Assembly (NCBI GenBank): GCA_016297265.1
Contig: JAEDHB010000005.1
Span: forward strand, 1-63,219
DNA from: Butyrivibrio sp.
GTDB lineage: Bacteria > Bacillota > Clostridia > Lachnospirales > Lachnospiraceae
Direction of reading: 5' to 3'
Length of the DNA: 63,219 bases
Part shown: positions 7,995 through 15,490 of the stretch, piece by piece
Layout of the letters: each line of letters opens with the position of its first letter
Position numbering within the stretch: the stretch's first letter is position 1
Program-made: the position numbers and the translations under genes
Notes under the pieces: generated by a model
Told to the model about the DNA's origin: nothing
Seen by the model: only the letters and a program-made list of their open reading frames with translations
Databases searched by the model: none

Positions 7995-8948
7995 TTAATT
8001 GAAATATACTAATTCATCCTCAGGCTTTGCCGCTGCCGTGATATCCATGGCATACAGCATCACTCCCGGGCCGTTATATTCCTTGCAGAATTCGACATTT
8101 ACCTTTGCCACAAGATTGATAAAATCCCTGTCACGGTATCCGTCGAGAGCCTTCATCATCTGCTTGTCACATTTGCATAGCACCGGAATATATCTGATAT
8201 CATCCTCACAACAGGTCATTGCAAATCTTCCCGGTGCAAACATATTATTCTTGATATATTGCTTTGGTTTATATACCACTACCTTCATTTTGACAATCTT
8301 ATCCTGGTATTTTTCAGGATTATCCATCGCATCCATATACCATAGACCGTAATCCTCATCCGATATTTCGATTTCCGGACTATTAATGTCAAAAGGAAGA
8401 ATCTCATTAACTTCATTAGAGCTTCCGTCTGAAGATTCAAAATATACCTGTGCCCTGGAGTTAACCGCCTTGACACTTCTTCTGTATGCCGCCCTGTCTG
8501 AGTCCTTGGTGCATCTGTTGAAAATAACCATTTCCGTCATTTTATACTGTTCCATCATCACCTGCCTCATATTGGCAAGATACATATCATATGTCTCTGC
8601 ATTAACCAATGTGATAATCTGTACCACCTGCATAAATCCCGGCAGTTTCTCGATAAACTCATCAAGCTTCCACATTCCGTTAAGCTCAACAAAAACACGC
8701 TGTGCTTTACATATGTCACAGGCCTTGATGAAAAAATCCTTTGTAAGTGCCTCCTCATTCTCAACATTCTCCACATGGGCCTTGTATTTCATAAGCTCGA
8801 AATCATCATATTCCTCTTCGCCCTCTTCAGTAGCAATAATCAATGTGGAGCTTCCGTCATTGAAATCTTCTGTTTTGAGTGTGTCCTTGATAAATGCAGT
8901 TTTACCGCTCTCAAGAAAACCATTAATAATAAATACTGGAATATCCAT
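7995..8948 (-). CDS. COG0523 (CobW-like) GTPase fused to a DUF1980-like domain
   Basis: Residues 1-180 form a CobW/COG0523 GTPase with the P-loop GFLESGKT at 10-17. Its landmarks are altered: the GCxCC metal motif is missing, the usual EPSG is ELNG at 89-91, and the base-recognition motif reads FNRCTKD. Residues 200-317 resemble the C-terminal domain of DUF1980/TIGR03943 (YcgQ-like) proteins: GRFAMTCCEDD with a Cys pair at 246-247, an OB-like middle, and a PEDELVYFN end. In other Firmicutes a separate DUF1980 protein is often encoded beside a CobW protein; here both appear as one chain. It lies 9 nt after the His-rich CobW gene. The fusion call is mine, by eye. Confidence 0.75.
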   Translation of the reverse strand: MDIPVFIINGFLESGKTAFIKDTLKTEDFNDGSSTLIIATEEGEEEYDDFELMKYKAHVENVENEEALTKDFFIKACDICKAQRVFVELNGMWKLDEFIEKLPGFMQVVQIITLVNAETYDMYLANMRQVMMEQYKMTEMVIFNRCTKDSDRAAYRRSVKAVNSRAQVYFESSDGSSNEVNEILPFDINSPEIEISDEDYGLWYMDAMDNPEKYQDKIVKMKVVVYKPKQYIKNNMFAPGRFAMTCCEDDIRYIPVLCKCDKQMMKALDGYRDRDFINLVAKVNVEFCKEYNGPGVMLYAMDITAAAKPEDELVYFN

Positions 8949-8957
8949 TTTGTACCT

Positions 8958-10124
8958 CTAAATCAAACCGAATAATTCTTTCATCTTTCCTTCTTCAACA
9001 CCGGTACCGATAACGCAAAGCTTGCCGGTATATTCAGGACTGCCCTCTCTGACTTCATACTCGCCCGGCACTGCGTCAAAATAAATCCAGCTACCGTTCT
9101 TGTCAGGAACCATACCCTTGGCACGAAGAATCACGCCAAACTCATCCGTCTCCACAAGTCTCTTAAGAATTGCCTCGATTTCAGCCTTATCATATTTGTG
9201 TGGGGTTTCAACTCCCCAACTGTTAAATACATCATCTGCATGATGATGGTGATGATGTCCGCAACAGCATTCGCCGTCATGCTCATGGTGATGCTCGTGT
9301 TCATGTTCATGCTCATGATGATGTCCGCAACTGCATTCGCCGTCATGCTCATGATGATGCTCGTGTTCATGTTCATGCTCATGATGATGTCCGCAACTGC
9401 ATTCGCCGTCATGTTCATGGTGATGCTCGTGTTCATGTTCATGCTCATGGTGATGTCCGCAACTGCATTCGCCGTCATGCTCATGGTGATGCTCGTGTTC
9501 CAGATCCTCCATCAATTCTGCAAGAAGGTCCTTTGATTCAAGTGCTTTTTTTATTACATCTCCGTCAAGCTGATCCCAAGGAGTGGTGATAACCGGAGCC
9601 TTATCATTATGCTCTTTAATGATGGCAACACTCTCTTCGAGCTTATGTTCATCCATATTCTGAGTTCTGCTCAGAACAATGGTAGATGCGTTTTCAATCT
9701 GGTCGTTATAGAATTCACCAAAATTCTTCATATACATTTTGCACTTTGTTCCGTCTGCCACAGTGATAAAACTGTCCAGTTCAAGTCCGACTTCGTCCTT
9801 AACATTCTCAACTGCCTTTGCAACATCTGAAAGCTTACCAACACCGGATGGCTCAATGAGAATCAAATCCGGAGTATAATCAGCCGTAACTTTCTTAAGT
9901 GCCTCCGCAAAATCTCCAACCAGTGAGCAGCATATACATCCTGAGTTCATCTCATTAATCTGAACTCCTGCATCCTTGAGAAATCCGCCGTCAATACCTA
10001 TTTCACCAAATTCATTTTCGATAAGTACAACTTTCATGTCCGTATATACTTCAGCAAGAAGCTTCTTGATTAATGTGGTCTTTCCGGCTCCCAAAAAACC
10101 TGAAATAATTGTAACCTTAGTCAT
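8958..10124 (-). CDS. COG0523 GTPase with His/Cys-rich repeat array (metallochaperone candidate)
   Basis: A 388-residue G3E-family GTPase with complete motifs: GFLGAGKTTL at 9-18, GCICC at 62-66 (the metal-handling motif of COG0523), EPSG at 91-94 and SRTQ at 152-155. Residues 209-295 are an insertion of four 22-residue repeats rich in His, Glu and Cys, between the GTPase and the C-terminal CobW_C domain (about 305-388). Such proteins move Zn, Ni or Co to client enzymes using GTP; the insert should bind many metal ions. It lies between arcC and the CobW-DUF1980 gene. Which metal it serves cannot be read from sequence, and I found no convincing Zur or NikR site upstream. Confidence 0.92.
   Translation of the reverse strand: MTKVTIISGFLGAGKTTLIKKLLAEVYTDMKVVLIENEFGEIGIDGGFLKDAGVQINEMNSGCICCSLVGDFAEALKKVTADYTPDLILIEPSGVGKLSDVAKAVENVKDEVGLELDSFITVADGTKCKMYMKNFGEFYNDQIENASTIVLSRTQNMDEHKLEESVAIIKEHNDKAPVITTPWDQLDGDVIKKALESKDLLAELMEDLEHEHHHEHDGECSCGHHHEHEHEHEHHHEHDGECSCGHHHEHEHEHEHHHEHDGECSCGHHHEHEHEHEHHHEHDGECCCGHHHHHHADDVFNSWGVETPHKYDKAEIEAILKRLVETDEFGVILRAKGMVPDKNGSWIYFDAVPGEYEVREGSPEYTGKLCVIGTGVEEGKMKELFGLI
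9240..9500 (-). repeat. 66-bp tandem repeats encoding the His-rich insert
   Basis: Four copies of a 66-bp unit encode HEHHHEHDGECSCG plus an HHHEHEHE tail; the last copy is degenerate (ECCCGHHHHHH). The near-identical DNA copies suggest recent expansion and a potential for copy-number change. Confidence 0.93.
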
Positions 10125-10152
10125 TATTAATTCCTCTTTTCATTATATTAAT

Positions 10153-11085
10153 CTATTCAATGGTAGTTCCTGTTTTGCCTGCAAGTGCATCTTTGGCTTT
10201 CTCAAGGTCTGCAATAACAGCCTTTCTTCCCTCTCCTGCCAAAACAAAATTTACTGCAGCATCAACCTTTGGCAGTGTGGTGATTGCACCCAGATGTTCC
10301 TCTGTGACATACTGTTTTAATTCACTTGCCTTTACATGGTCAAATTTCTTTTCCTTATCAGTTCCTTCAAATACGGTAACAGGTTTATCCCCTGCGGTAA
10401 GGAAGAGCAATGTTCCTGCGTCCACCATCTCCGCAAGACGCGCAGCCGTATAGTCCTTCTCGATAATTGCGCTGGCACCCTTGAGCACTGTTTTCTGCTC
10501 AAGCACCGGTATTCCTCCACCGCCTGCAGCAATTACAACCTGACCTGCATCCGCAAGTGCTCTGACTGCATCAATTTCATATATGTCAAGCGGCTTTGGA
10601 GCGGCAATAATTCTTCTGTATCCTTTGTCTTCCTTAACGGTATAATTGCCTTTATCCTCTTCCAAGCGCGCTTCCTCCTCCGTCATATATCTTCCGATAA
10701 CCTTGGTAGGATTGGAAAAAGCTTTATCAAAAGGATCCACCTTAACCTGAGTGATAATTGTTGCAACTGTCTTGTAGATACCTCTGTTAAGAAGCTCCGT
10801 TCTGATGGCATTCTGAAGGTCGTATCCGATATATCCCTGACTCATTGCACCGCAAAGGGACATTGGTGCAACCGTATATCTCTCATCTAATCTTGCAAAT
10901 TCGGTCATTGCAGTCTGAATCATGCCCACCTGCGGACCGTTGCTATGTGTGATAATCACTTCGTATTTTGCCTCTACCAAATCAGCAATAGCCTTTGCAG
11001 CTTTGGCAACATTCGTTTTCTGCTCCGGGAAGGTCTCTCCGAAAGCATTTCTTCCTAATGCAACTACTATTCTCCTATTCTCCAT
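10153..11085 (-). CDS. arcC: Carbamate kinase
   Basis: Transfers phosphate between carbamoyl phosphate and ADP, usually yielding ATP at the end of arginine, agmatine or purine breakdown. The 310-residue product has family landmarks: VVALGRNAFG near the start, THSNGPQVG, GAMSQGYIGY, GYRRIIAAPKP, VVIAAGGGGIPV and EKDYTAA near 212. I use ATG 11085 (MENRRIVVALG), preceded by AAGAGG, rather than the ATG at 11103 whose codons contain that SD. No arcA, arcB or other pathway gene is adjacent, so the source of carbamoyl phosphate is unclear. It is first in an operon with two COG0523 GTPases and a DUF885 lipoprotein. Confidence 0.93.
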   Translation of the reverse strand: MENRRIVVALGRNAFGETFPEQKTNVAKAAKAIADLVEAKYEVIITHSNGPQVGMIQTAMTEFARLDERYTVAPMSLCGAMSQGYIGYDLQNAIRTELLNRGIYKTVATIITQVKVDPFDKAFSNPTKVIGRYMTEEEARLEEDKGNYTVKEDKGYRRIIAAPKPLDIYEIDAVRALADAGQVVIAAGGGGIPVLEQKTVLKGASAIIEKDYTAARLAEMVDAGTLLFLTAGDKPVTVFEGTDKEKKFDHVKASELKQYVTEEHLGAITTLPKVDAAVNFVLAGEGRKAVIADLEKAKDALAGKTGTTIE

Positions 11086-11152
11086 AAATATGCCTCTTTT
11101 CATTATATTTTGCCTGTAATATGCAGGATAAATTCATAAGATTCATCTTAAT

Positions 11153-11181
11153 ATTATAGTATAACGACTGTCCGTTGTCAA
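11153..11181 (-). promoter_or_regulatory. Consensus sigma-A promoter of the arcC operon
   Basis: TTGACA (11176-11181) and TATAAT (11153-11158) on the minus strand with a 17-bp spacer: a perfect match to consensus, so expression should be strong unless repressed. The leader is about 65 nt. Confidence 0.88.
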
Positions 11182-11196
11182 AATAGTAACACTTAA

Positions 11197-13077
11197 TTAT
11201 TTTTTGAATACATAGCTCAAAACATTAAATAACAGACCATTTGAGTATTTTGAATATATAACCTCCCTCGCCATCTCCGTATTATCTGTGATAATTGCGT
11301 CAACTCCCATCATTGTAAGCTCTTTTGCCCTGTCCTCACCGTTGATGGTCCACACATATACTTCCTTACCTCTGTTATGAATAGCATCAATTACATTTTT
11401 GTCCACATATCCGGAATTAATACTAAAAGCATCCACATAATCAATATTATAAAAGCTTCCGTATGCTACCGAAAGCACATATCCGGTCTTAATGCTCTCA
11501 TCAAGCATTTTGGCCTGTTTCAGTGCCTCATAATTCATGGATGTTATGACACATTCATCTTCAAATTTAAATTCGTGAATCATCTCTACCACCTTATCAA
11601 CCAGACCCGGTTCATGGTCTGACTGCTTAACCTCAATGTTGAGCTTTATTCTGTTTTTTGCATATTTCATCACATCACTCAGCAGAGGAATCCGGCATTT
11701 TGCGAACTCCTCGTCGCTTCCAAACCAGCTTCCCACATCCGCATCCCTGATGTCCTCATAATTCACATTATATATTTCCCTGTTGATTCCCGCAGTTCTT
11801 TTAAGATTGGAATCATGCATTACTACCAACCTGCCGTCCTTGGTCATATGGACATCAATCTCGATATAATCCGCGGTGGCCTCAACCGCCTTCTCAAAGG
11901 CAAGCATGGTATTTTCCGGAGCATTGTAGGAATTCCCCCTGTGTGCCATAACCTCCGTATCGTTGAACATTTCTACATTATGAAACGGATTGGTCTCAAA
12001 AGACTTCACCAGATAATAGCTATCCGCGGCAACGCTGACTGCAATCAGGATTCCCGCAATCCACACCTGCAGTTTCCTGTTCTCTTTGGCACTCTTTTTT
12101 GCTCCCTCCTTTGAAAAAATGCCTGTATTTTCCGCATTTCCACTATCACAGCGGAATCGGTAGAACAAGGTCGAGACAATAGAAAAACAAACCGGCAAAA
12201 CTCCAACAAAAAGCAAGACCTTTATCACCTTTATCGCATTACGGAATACCGCCAGATAAATTGCAATACCAAGCTGTGTTTTATTGAGTATGGACACTCC
12301 TATCCATATCAATGCCAAAAGAATAAAATATATTCCATAGATAAGCACGAGAACAAACAGGTTCCAAAGCACAAATGTAAGCAGGGTTTTCCACCATCTG
12401 TGCCTTATCATTCTCCTGCTTCTCTGCCTTGCCTCCTTAGTACTGCTTCCGTCATAGGCAACAATATTGACCACAAAAATATTGACGAGACAGTATATAA
12501 ACAGTGCGACAAGAACCAGTATTACACCGGCAAGCACCACCGGTCTTTTAAATATATCCGTAACAAAGGATGGAAGATTCACATTGGCCACCAGAAATCC
12601 TATCAGAGTAACATTTACGGTCACAAGGATGTTCACCATGCCAAAGCCCGAGAAAAACTTTTTTCCCCAGAATTTTTTTGTAAACAGTCTTGTGCCACCC
12701 CTGAATATCTCCAACAGGCTTATTTTTCTGTCGTGATGGGCAGCATCAAAGCATATTGCCAGACAACACAATTCCATTGATACATAGGAAATAAAACCTG
12801 TAATCAGAAGCAATATCAATAATATTGTAAAGGGATTTCTCAGATAGATATATATATAATCATTGGTAAGATAATTGAATCCTGCTCTTTTCAACGTAAA
12901 TCCGAATGCTGCAAGAAGCAGCGGATACAGGATTGCAAATGCAGCAAGCTTATAGAGAAGCTCAAACAGCCAGAAATTCAGACCACTTTTCTTAATAAGT
13001 GTGGCAGTTTCAAAAAAGATATTCGATTTCCGCATTCTGTTTTTAGTCTTTTTACCTTTCATGAATCTACCACACAT
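11197..13077 (-). CDS. Membrane-anchored glycerophosphodiester phosphodiesterase
   Basis: Hydrolyses glycerophosphodiesters to glycerol-3-phosphate and an alcohol. Of 626 residues, roughly the first 345 form a membrane domain with about eight hydrophobic segments, as in GDPD proteins with a GPDPase membrane domain. The rest is a TIM-barrel catalytic domain: VMAHRGNSYNAPENT, then YIEIDVHMTKDG, VVMHD and KLNIEVK, giving the conserved His, Glu and Asp residues. It begins 22 nt after icd and may share its transcript. The start is uncertain: ATG 13077 and ATG 13062 (MKGKK) both lack a strong SD. Lipoteichoic-acid or phospholipid turnover is a likely role, by family. Confidence 0.9.
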   Translation of the reverse strand: MCGRFMKGKKTKNRMRKSNIFFETATLIKKSGLNFWLFELLYKLAAFAILYPLLLAAFGFTLKRAGFNYLTNDYIYIYLRNPFTILLILLLITGFISYVSMELCCLAICFDAAHHDRKISLLEIFRGGTRLFTKKFWGKKFFSGFGMVNILVTVNVTLIGFLVANVNLPSFVTDIFKRPVVLAGVILVLVALFIYCLVNIFVVNIVAYDGSSTKEARQRSRRMIRHRWWKTLLTFVLWNLFVLVLIYGIYFILLALIWIGVSILNKTQLGIAIYLAVFRNAIKVIKVLLFVGVLPVCFSIVSTLFYRFRCDSGNAENTGIFSKEGAKKSAKENRKLQVWIAGILIAVSVAADSYYLVKSFETNPFHNVEMFNDTEVMAHRGNSYNAPENTMLAFEKAVEATADYIEIDVHMTKDGRLVVMHDSNLKRTAGINREIYNVNYEDIRDADVGSWFGSDEEFAKCRIPLLSDVMKYAKNRIKLNIEVKQSDHEPGLVDKVVEMIHEFKFEDECVITSMNYEALKQAKMLDESIKTGYVLSVAYGSFYNIDYVDAFSINSGYVDKNVIDAIHNRGKEVYVWTINGEDRAKELTMMGVDAIITDNTEMAREVIYSKYSNGLLFNVLSYVFKK

Positions 13078-13099
13078 ACATCCGCACTAAAAATGCGTA

Positions 13100-14311
13100 T
13101 TATTTATAACTCTCTTCCAGTTTGGTTCTTATTGCTTTAATAAATTCGAAGCTGTTAAGAACTGTAGGATTCTCGATTGTTGTAATCAATGCGAGATCCT
13201 TTGTCATACTGCCGCTTTCGATTGTTGAAATACATGCCTCTTCAAGACGGTCAGCAAAATCCATAAGCTCATTATTGCCATCAAGCTCTCCTCTTTTTCT
13301 AAGTGCACCTGTCCATGCAAAAATAGTTGCCACAGAGTTGGTTGATGTTTCCTCACCTTTGAGATGCTTGTAATAATGTCTCTGAACCGTTCCGTGTGCT
13401 GCCTCATATTCATACACGCCGGATGGTGATACCAAAACAGATGTCATCATTGCAAGGGAACCAAATGCTGTTGCCACCATATCACTCATAACGTCGCCGT
13501 CGTAGTTCTTACAGGCCCAGATATATCCACCGCTTGATTTCATAACTCTTGCTACGGCATCATCAATCAAGGTATAGAAATACTCGATTCCTGCTGCCTT
13601 GAATTTCTCATCATATTCCTTGTCGTAAATATCCTGGAAAATATCCTTAAAGTTATGATCGTATTTTTTTGAAATTGTATCCTTTGAAGCAAACCAGATG
13701 TCCTGCTTCATATCCAATGCATAATTAAAGCAGCTTCTTGCAAAGCTTTCAATTGATTTATCTATATTATGCATTCCCTGAATTATTCCGGAACCTTTGA
13801 AATCATGAATTGTTTCCTTCAAAACAGTACCGTCCTCACCGGTAAATACAAGTTCAGCCTTTCCTGCACCCGGAACCTTGATTTCTACATTCTTATATAC
13901 ATCACCATATGCATGTCTTGCTATTGTAATAGGGGCTTTCCAATTCTTAACCAATGGTTCAATACCTTTTACAATGATTGGCGCACGGAATACAGTTCCG
14001 TCAAGTGCAGCTCTGATTGTTCCGTTAGGACTCTTCCACATCTGCTTGAGGTTGTACTCAGTCATTCTTGCAGCATTTGGAGTAATTGTAGCGCACTTAA
14101 CAGCTACCCCGTATTTAATGTTTGCATTTGCAGCATCAATTGTCACCTGATCGTCAGTTTCATTTCTGTGCTCCAAACCCAAATCATAATATTCCGTATT
14201 CAATTCTACAAAGGGTTTAATAAGTTCTTCCTTGATCTCAGACCAAAGAACTCTTGTCATCTCATCTCCATCCATTTCAACGAGTGGAGTATTCATTTTG
14301 ATTTTTTCCAT
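13100..14311 (-). CDS. icd: NADP-dependent isocitrate dehydrogenase (homodimeric type)
   Basis: Oxidises isocitrate to 2-oxoglutarate with NADP, supplying glutamate carbon and NADPH. At 403 residues, with openings such as TPLVEMDGDEMTRVLW, YDLGLEHRNETDDQVT and KSPNGTIRAALDGTVFR, it belongs to the subfamily II enzymes similar to eukaryotic cytosolic IDH rather than the E. coli type. YEYEAAHGTVQRHYYKH and TNSVATIFAWTGALRKR mark the NADP-binding end. The start at 14311 has GGAG 9 nt upstream. It has its own promoter (14351-14378), where a Rex-like palindrome overlaps the -35 box. No aconitase or citrate synthase gene is adjacent. Confidence 0.95.
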   Translation of the reverse strand: MEKIKMNTPLVEMDGDEMTRVLWSEIKEELIKPFVELNTEYYDLGLEHRNETDDQVTIDAANANIKYGVAVKCATITPNAARMTEYNLKQMWKSPNGTIRAALDGTVFRAPIIVKGIEPLVKNWKAPITIARHAYGDVYKNVEIKVPGAGKAELVFTGEDGTVLKETIHDFKGSGIIQGMHNIDKSIESFARSCFNYALDMKQDIWFASKDTISKKYDHNFKDIFQDIYDKEYDEKFKAAGIEYFYTLIDDAVARVMKSSGGYIWACKNYDGDVMSDMVATAFGSLAMMTSVLVSPSGVYEYEAAHGTVQRHYYKHLKGEETSTNSVATIFAWTGALRKRGELDGNNELMDFADRLEEACISTIESGSMTKDLALITTIENPTVLNSFEFIKAIRTKLEESYK

Positions 14312-14350
14312 ATATCATCGCTCCTATCAATTTTAGCTCTTTGGAAAAAT

Positions 14351-14378
14351 ATTATACTACATTTTGTGATAAAATCAA
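14351..14378 (-). promoter_or_regulatory. Sigma-A promoter of icd
   Basis: TTGATT (14373-14378) and TATAAT (14351-14356) on the minus strand are 16 bp apart. An imperfect palindrome, TTGTGAT-AAAA-TCAACAT (14364-14381), covers the -35 box and matches 10 of 14 fixed positions of the Rex consensus TTGTTAA-N4-TTAACAA. Confidence 0.7.
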
Positions 14379-14405
14379 CATTTTACAGTAACATGAGTTG
14401 TAAAA

Positions 14406-14433
14406 TTGCATATTTGTATATTGTAAATATAAT
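14406..14433 (+). promoter_or_regulatory. Candidate promoter of the Cys-rich small protein gene
   Basis: TTGCAT (14406-14411) and TATAAT (14428-14433) with a 16-bp spacer, divergent from icd. The predicted transcription start falls at or inside the SD (14439-14443), giving an oddly short leader, so another start may be used. Confidence 0.4.
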
Positions 14434-14450
14434 TTTTCGGAGGAAAAATA

Positions 14451-14678
14451 ATGAGTGATTTAGCAGCAACTTCTTGTGGATGCAATGGTGGCGGAATGGG
14501 ACTCGGTAACGGAAACTGCAGCTGCAGTATTCTTTTGTGGGTACTCATTCTCTCCTGTGTATGTGGCGGAGAAGGATTTGGCAATTCTATTTTCGGTGGA
14601 GATAACTGCGGATGTGGATGCGGATGCGGCTGTAACAGCTGGTTGTTCATCATCATCCTTATCGCATTAATCAACTAA
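14451..14678 (+). CDS. Small Cys/Gly-rich membrane protein
   Basis: A 75-residue protein with a strong SD (CGGAGGA, 7 nt before ATG). It alternates Cys/Gly-rich and hydrophobic parts: CGCNGGGMGLGNGNCSC, a hydrophobic segment SILLWVLILSCV, a Gly-rich loop, CGCGCGCGC at about 54-62, then a hydrophobic tail SWLFIIILIALIN. About 12 cysteines fit metal binding, clustering or disulfides. Similar small proteins in clostridia are sometimes labelled chorion-class high-cysteine protein by low-complexity similarity; that name says nothing on function. It stands alone between icd and a terminator. The clear SD, terminator and codon structure argue that it is real. Confidence 0.75.
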   Translation: MSDLAATSCGCNGGGMGLGNGNCSCSILLWVLILSCVCGGEGFGNSIFGGDNCGCGCGCGCNSWLFIIILIALIN

Positions 14679-14693
14679 TCTTCTCACCTTTGG

Positions 14694-14718
14694 AAAGCCG
14701 CAAGCTACTTGCGGCTTT
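14694..14718 (+). terminator. Terminator of the Cys-rich small protein gene
   Basis: A stem AAAGCCGCAAG/CTTGCGGCTTT with a three-base loop ends in a short T-run, 16 nt after the stop codon. Confidence 0.85.
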
Positions 14719-14725
14719 TCTCATA

Positions 14726-14754
14726 TTGTCCGGCTAAGCTGCATATACTGATAA
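14726..14754 (+). promoter_or_regulatory. Weak candidate promoter for the two small proteins
   Basis: TTGTCC (14726-14731) and TGATAA (14749-14754) are 17 bp apart. The preceding terminator makes a promoter here likely, but the boxes are poor matches. Confidence 0.35.
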
Positions 14755-14770
14755 AAAACAGGTTCACACC

Positions 14771-15178
14771 ATGGAAAACAAGCTTCAACTTACAGATTTT
14801 GACTGTATAACCTGCGGCTCATATTTTCAGATGTTGAAAGGATACATACCCTTCATTCCTCCCGATAAGCAGAGTACCGTAGCCATTTTTATCCGTATGG
14901 CTGAGCTTATCTGGACCGTGGAATTCTATAAAAACGGACCATCCCCCGCACTGCAGCGCGAGGCAGGTGACATCAAGGACATAATCAGGGAATTGCGTCC
15001 CTGCTGTGCCGGCAAGGATTTGGAGATACTGGAAACCTTTTCTAACTTCGGCAATATTTCTGAAATAATGGAGATGTACAAAAAAGCAGGCTCAGGCAGT
15101 CCCGACATTCTGTCTTCCGTTCTTTCACCATCCCAGAAGGAAATGTATGAAAAGTATCGCAAGATATTAAATTGTTAA
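14771..15178 (+). CDS. Small unknown protein, first of a pair
   Basis: A 135-residue soluble protein I do not recognise. It has a CITCG near residue 14, a hydrophobic helix with FIRMAELIWTVEFYKNGP (41-58), an RPCCAG near 76, and a helical C-terminus ending YEKYRKILNC. No signal peptide or membrane segment is obvious. The SD is weak (ACAGG). The next gene begins 14 nt after its stop with a strong SD, so the two look co-expressed. Base composition and codon use resemble the surrounding core genes rather than imported DNA. Confidence 0.7.
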   Translation: MENKLQLTDFDCITCGSYFQMLKGYIPFIPPDKQSTVAIFIRMAELIWTVEFYKNGPSPALQREAGDIKDIIRELRPCCAGKDLEILETFSNFGNISEIMEMYKKAGSGSPDILSSVLSPSQKEMYEKYRKILNC

Positions 15179-15192
15179 GGAGATTAGCTGAT

Positions 15193-15420
15193 ATGGACAA
15201 CAAAAAAGAACTTATACTCAAAGACTTTATTAAGCTTGCCGCCAACACAAAAGGTGAAGATATGCTTCCCCTTCTCTTAGCCTTCAAGGACAAGGCAGCC
15301 GCCGAAAATATTGAATTTACCAAGGATGATATTGAAAATATCTTTTTAAACATGGAGGGGGCTCTGTCCTCCGAGGAACTGGAAAAAGCAGAAAAAATAA
15401 TGTCAATCCTGAGACACTAG
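15193..15420 (+). CDS. Small unknown helical protein, second of the pair
   Basis: A 75-residue acidic, probably all-helical protein starting MDNKKELILKDFIKLAANT and ending KAEKIMSILRH. I do not recognise a family. The start at 15193 has AAGGAG 10 nt upstream; an ATG at 15172 in the same frame overlaps the preceding gene and lacks an SD. It sits 14 nt after the previous small gene and is followed by a strong two-way terminator. The size and charge would suit a small adaptor or regulator, but nothing in the sequence shows a role. Confidence 0.7.
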   Translation: MDNKKELILKDFIKLAANTKGEDMLPLLLAFKDKAAAENIEFTKDDIENIFLNMEGALSSEELEKAEKIMSILRH

Positions 15421-15455
15421 CCAATTCCTTTATACCGGTTTATAGCGAAAAATAA

Positions 15456-15479
15456 GGCCTTGTCAATGATGACAAGGCC
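15456..15479. terminator. Bidirectional terminator between the small-protein pair and ftsZ
   Basis: A perfect 10-bp stem, GGCCTTGTCA/TGACAAGGCC with loop ATGA, is flanked by A-rich sequence on the left and T-rich on the right, so it can serve both convergent units. It begins 35 nt after the small gene and 11 nt after ftsZ. Confidence 0.88.
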
Positions 15480-15490
15480 ACTTATTTGAA

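Noticed and set aside
9235..9505. Short regular repeats as a possible CRISPR array
   Set aside because: The 66-bp units are directly adjacent, without unique spacers, and keep a coding frame; the same holds for the repeats at 27668-27814 and 63023-63172.
9198..9536. Long plus-strand frame rich in Met and Val opposite the CobW His-repeats
   Set aside because: It mirrors the His/Glu codons of the repeat on the other strand, has no SD, and its hydrophobic repeat is a by-product of CAT/ATG complementarity.
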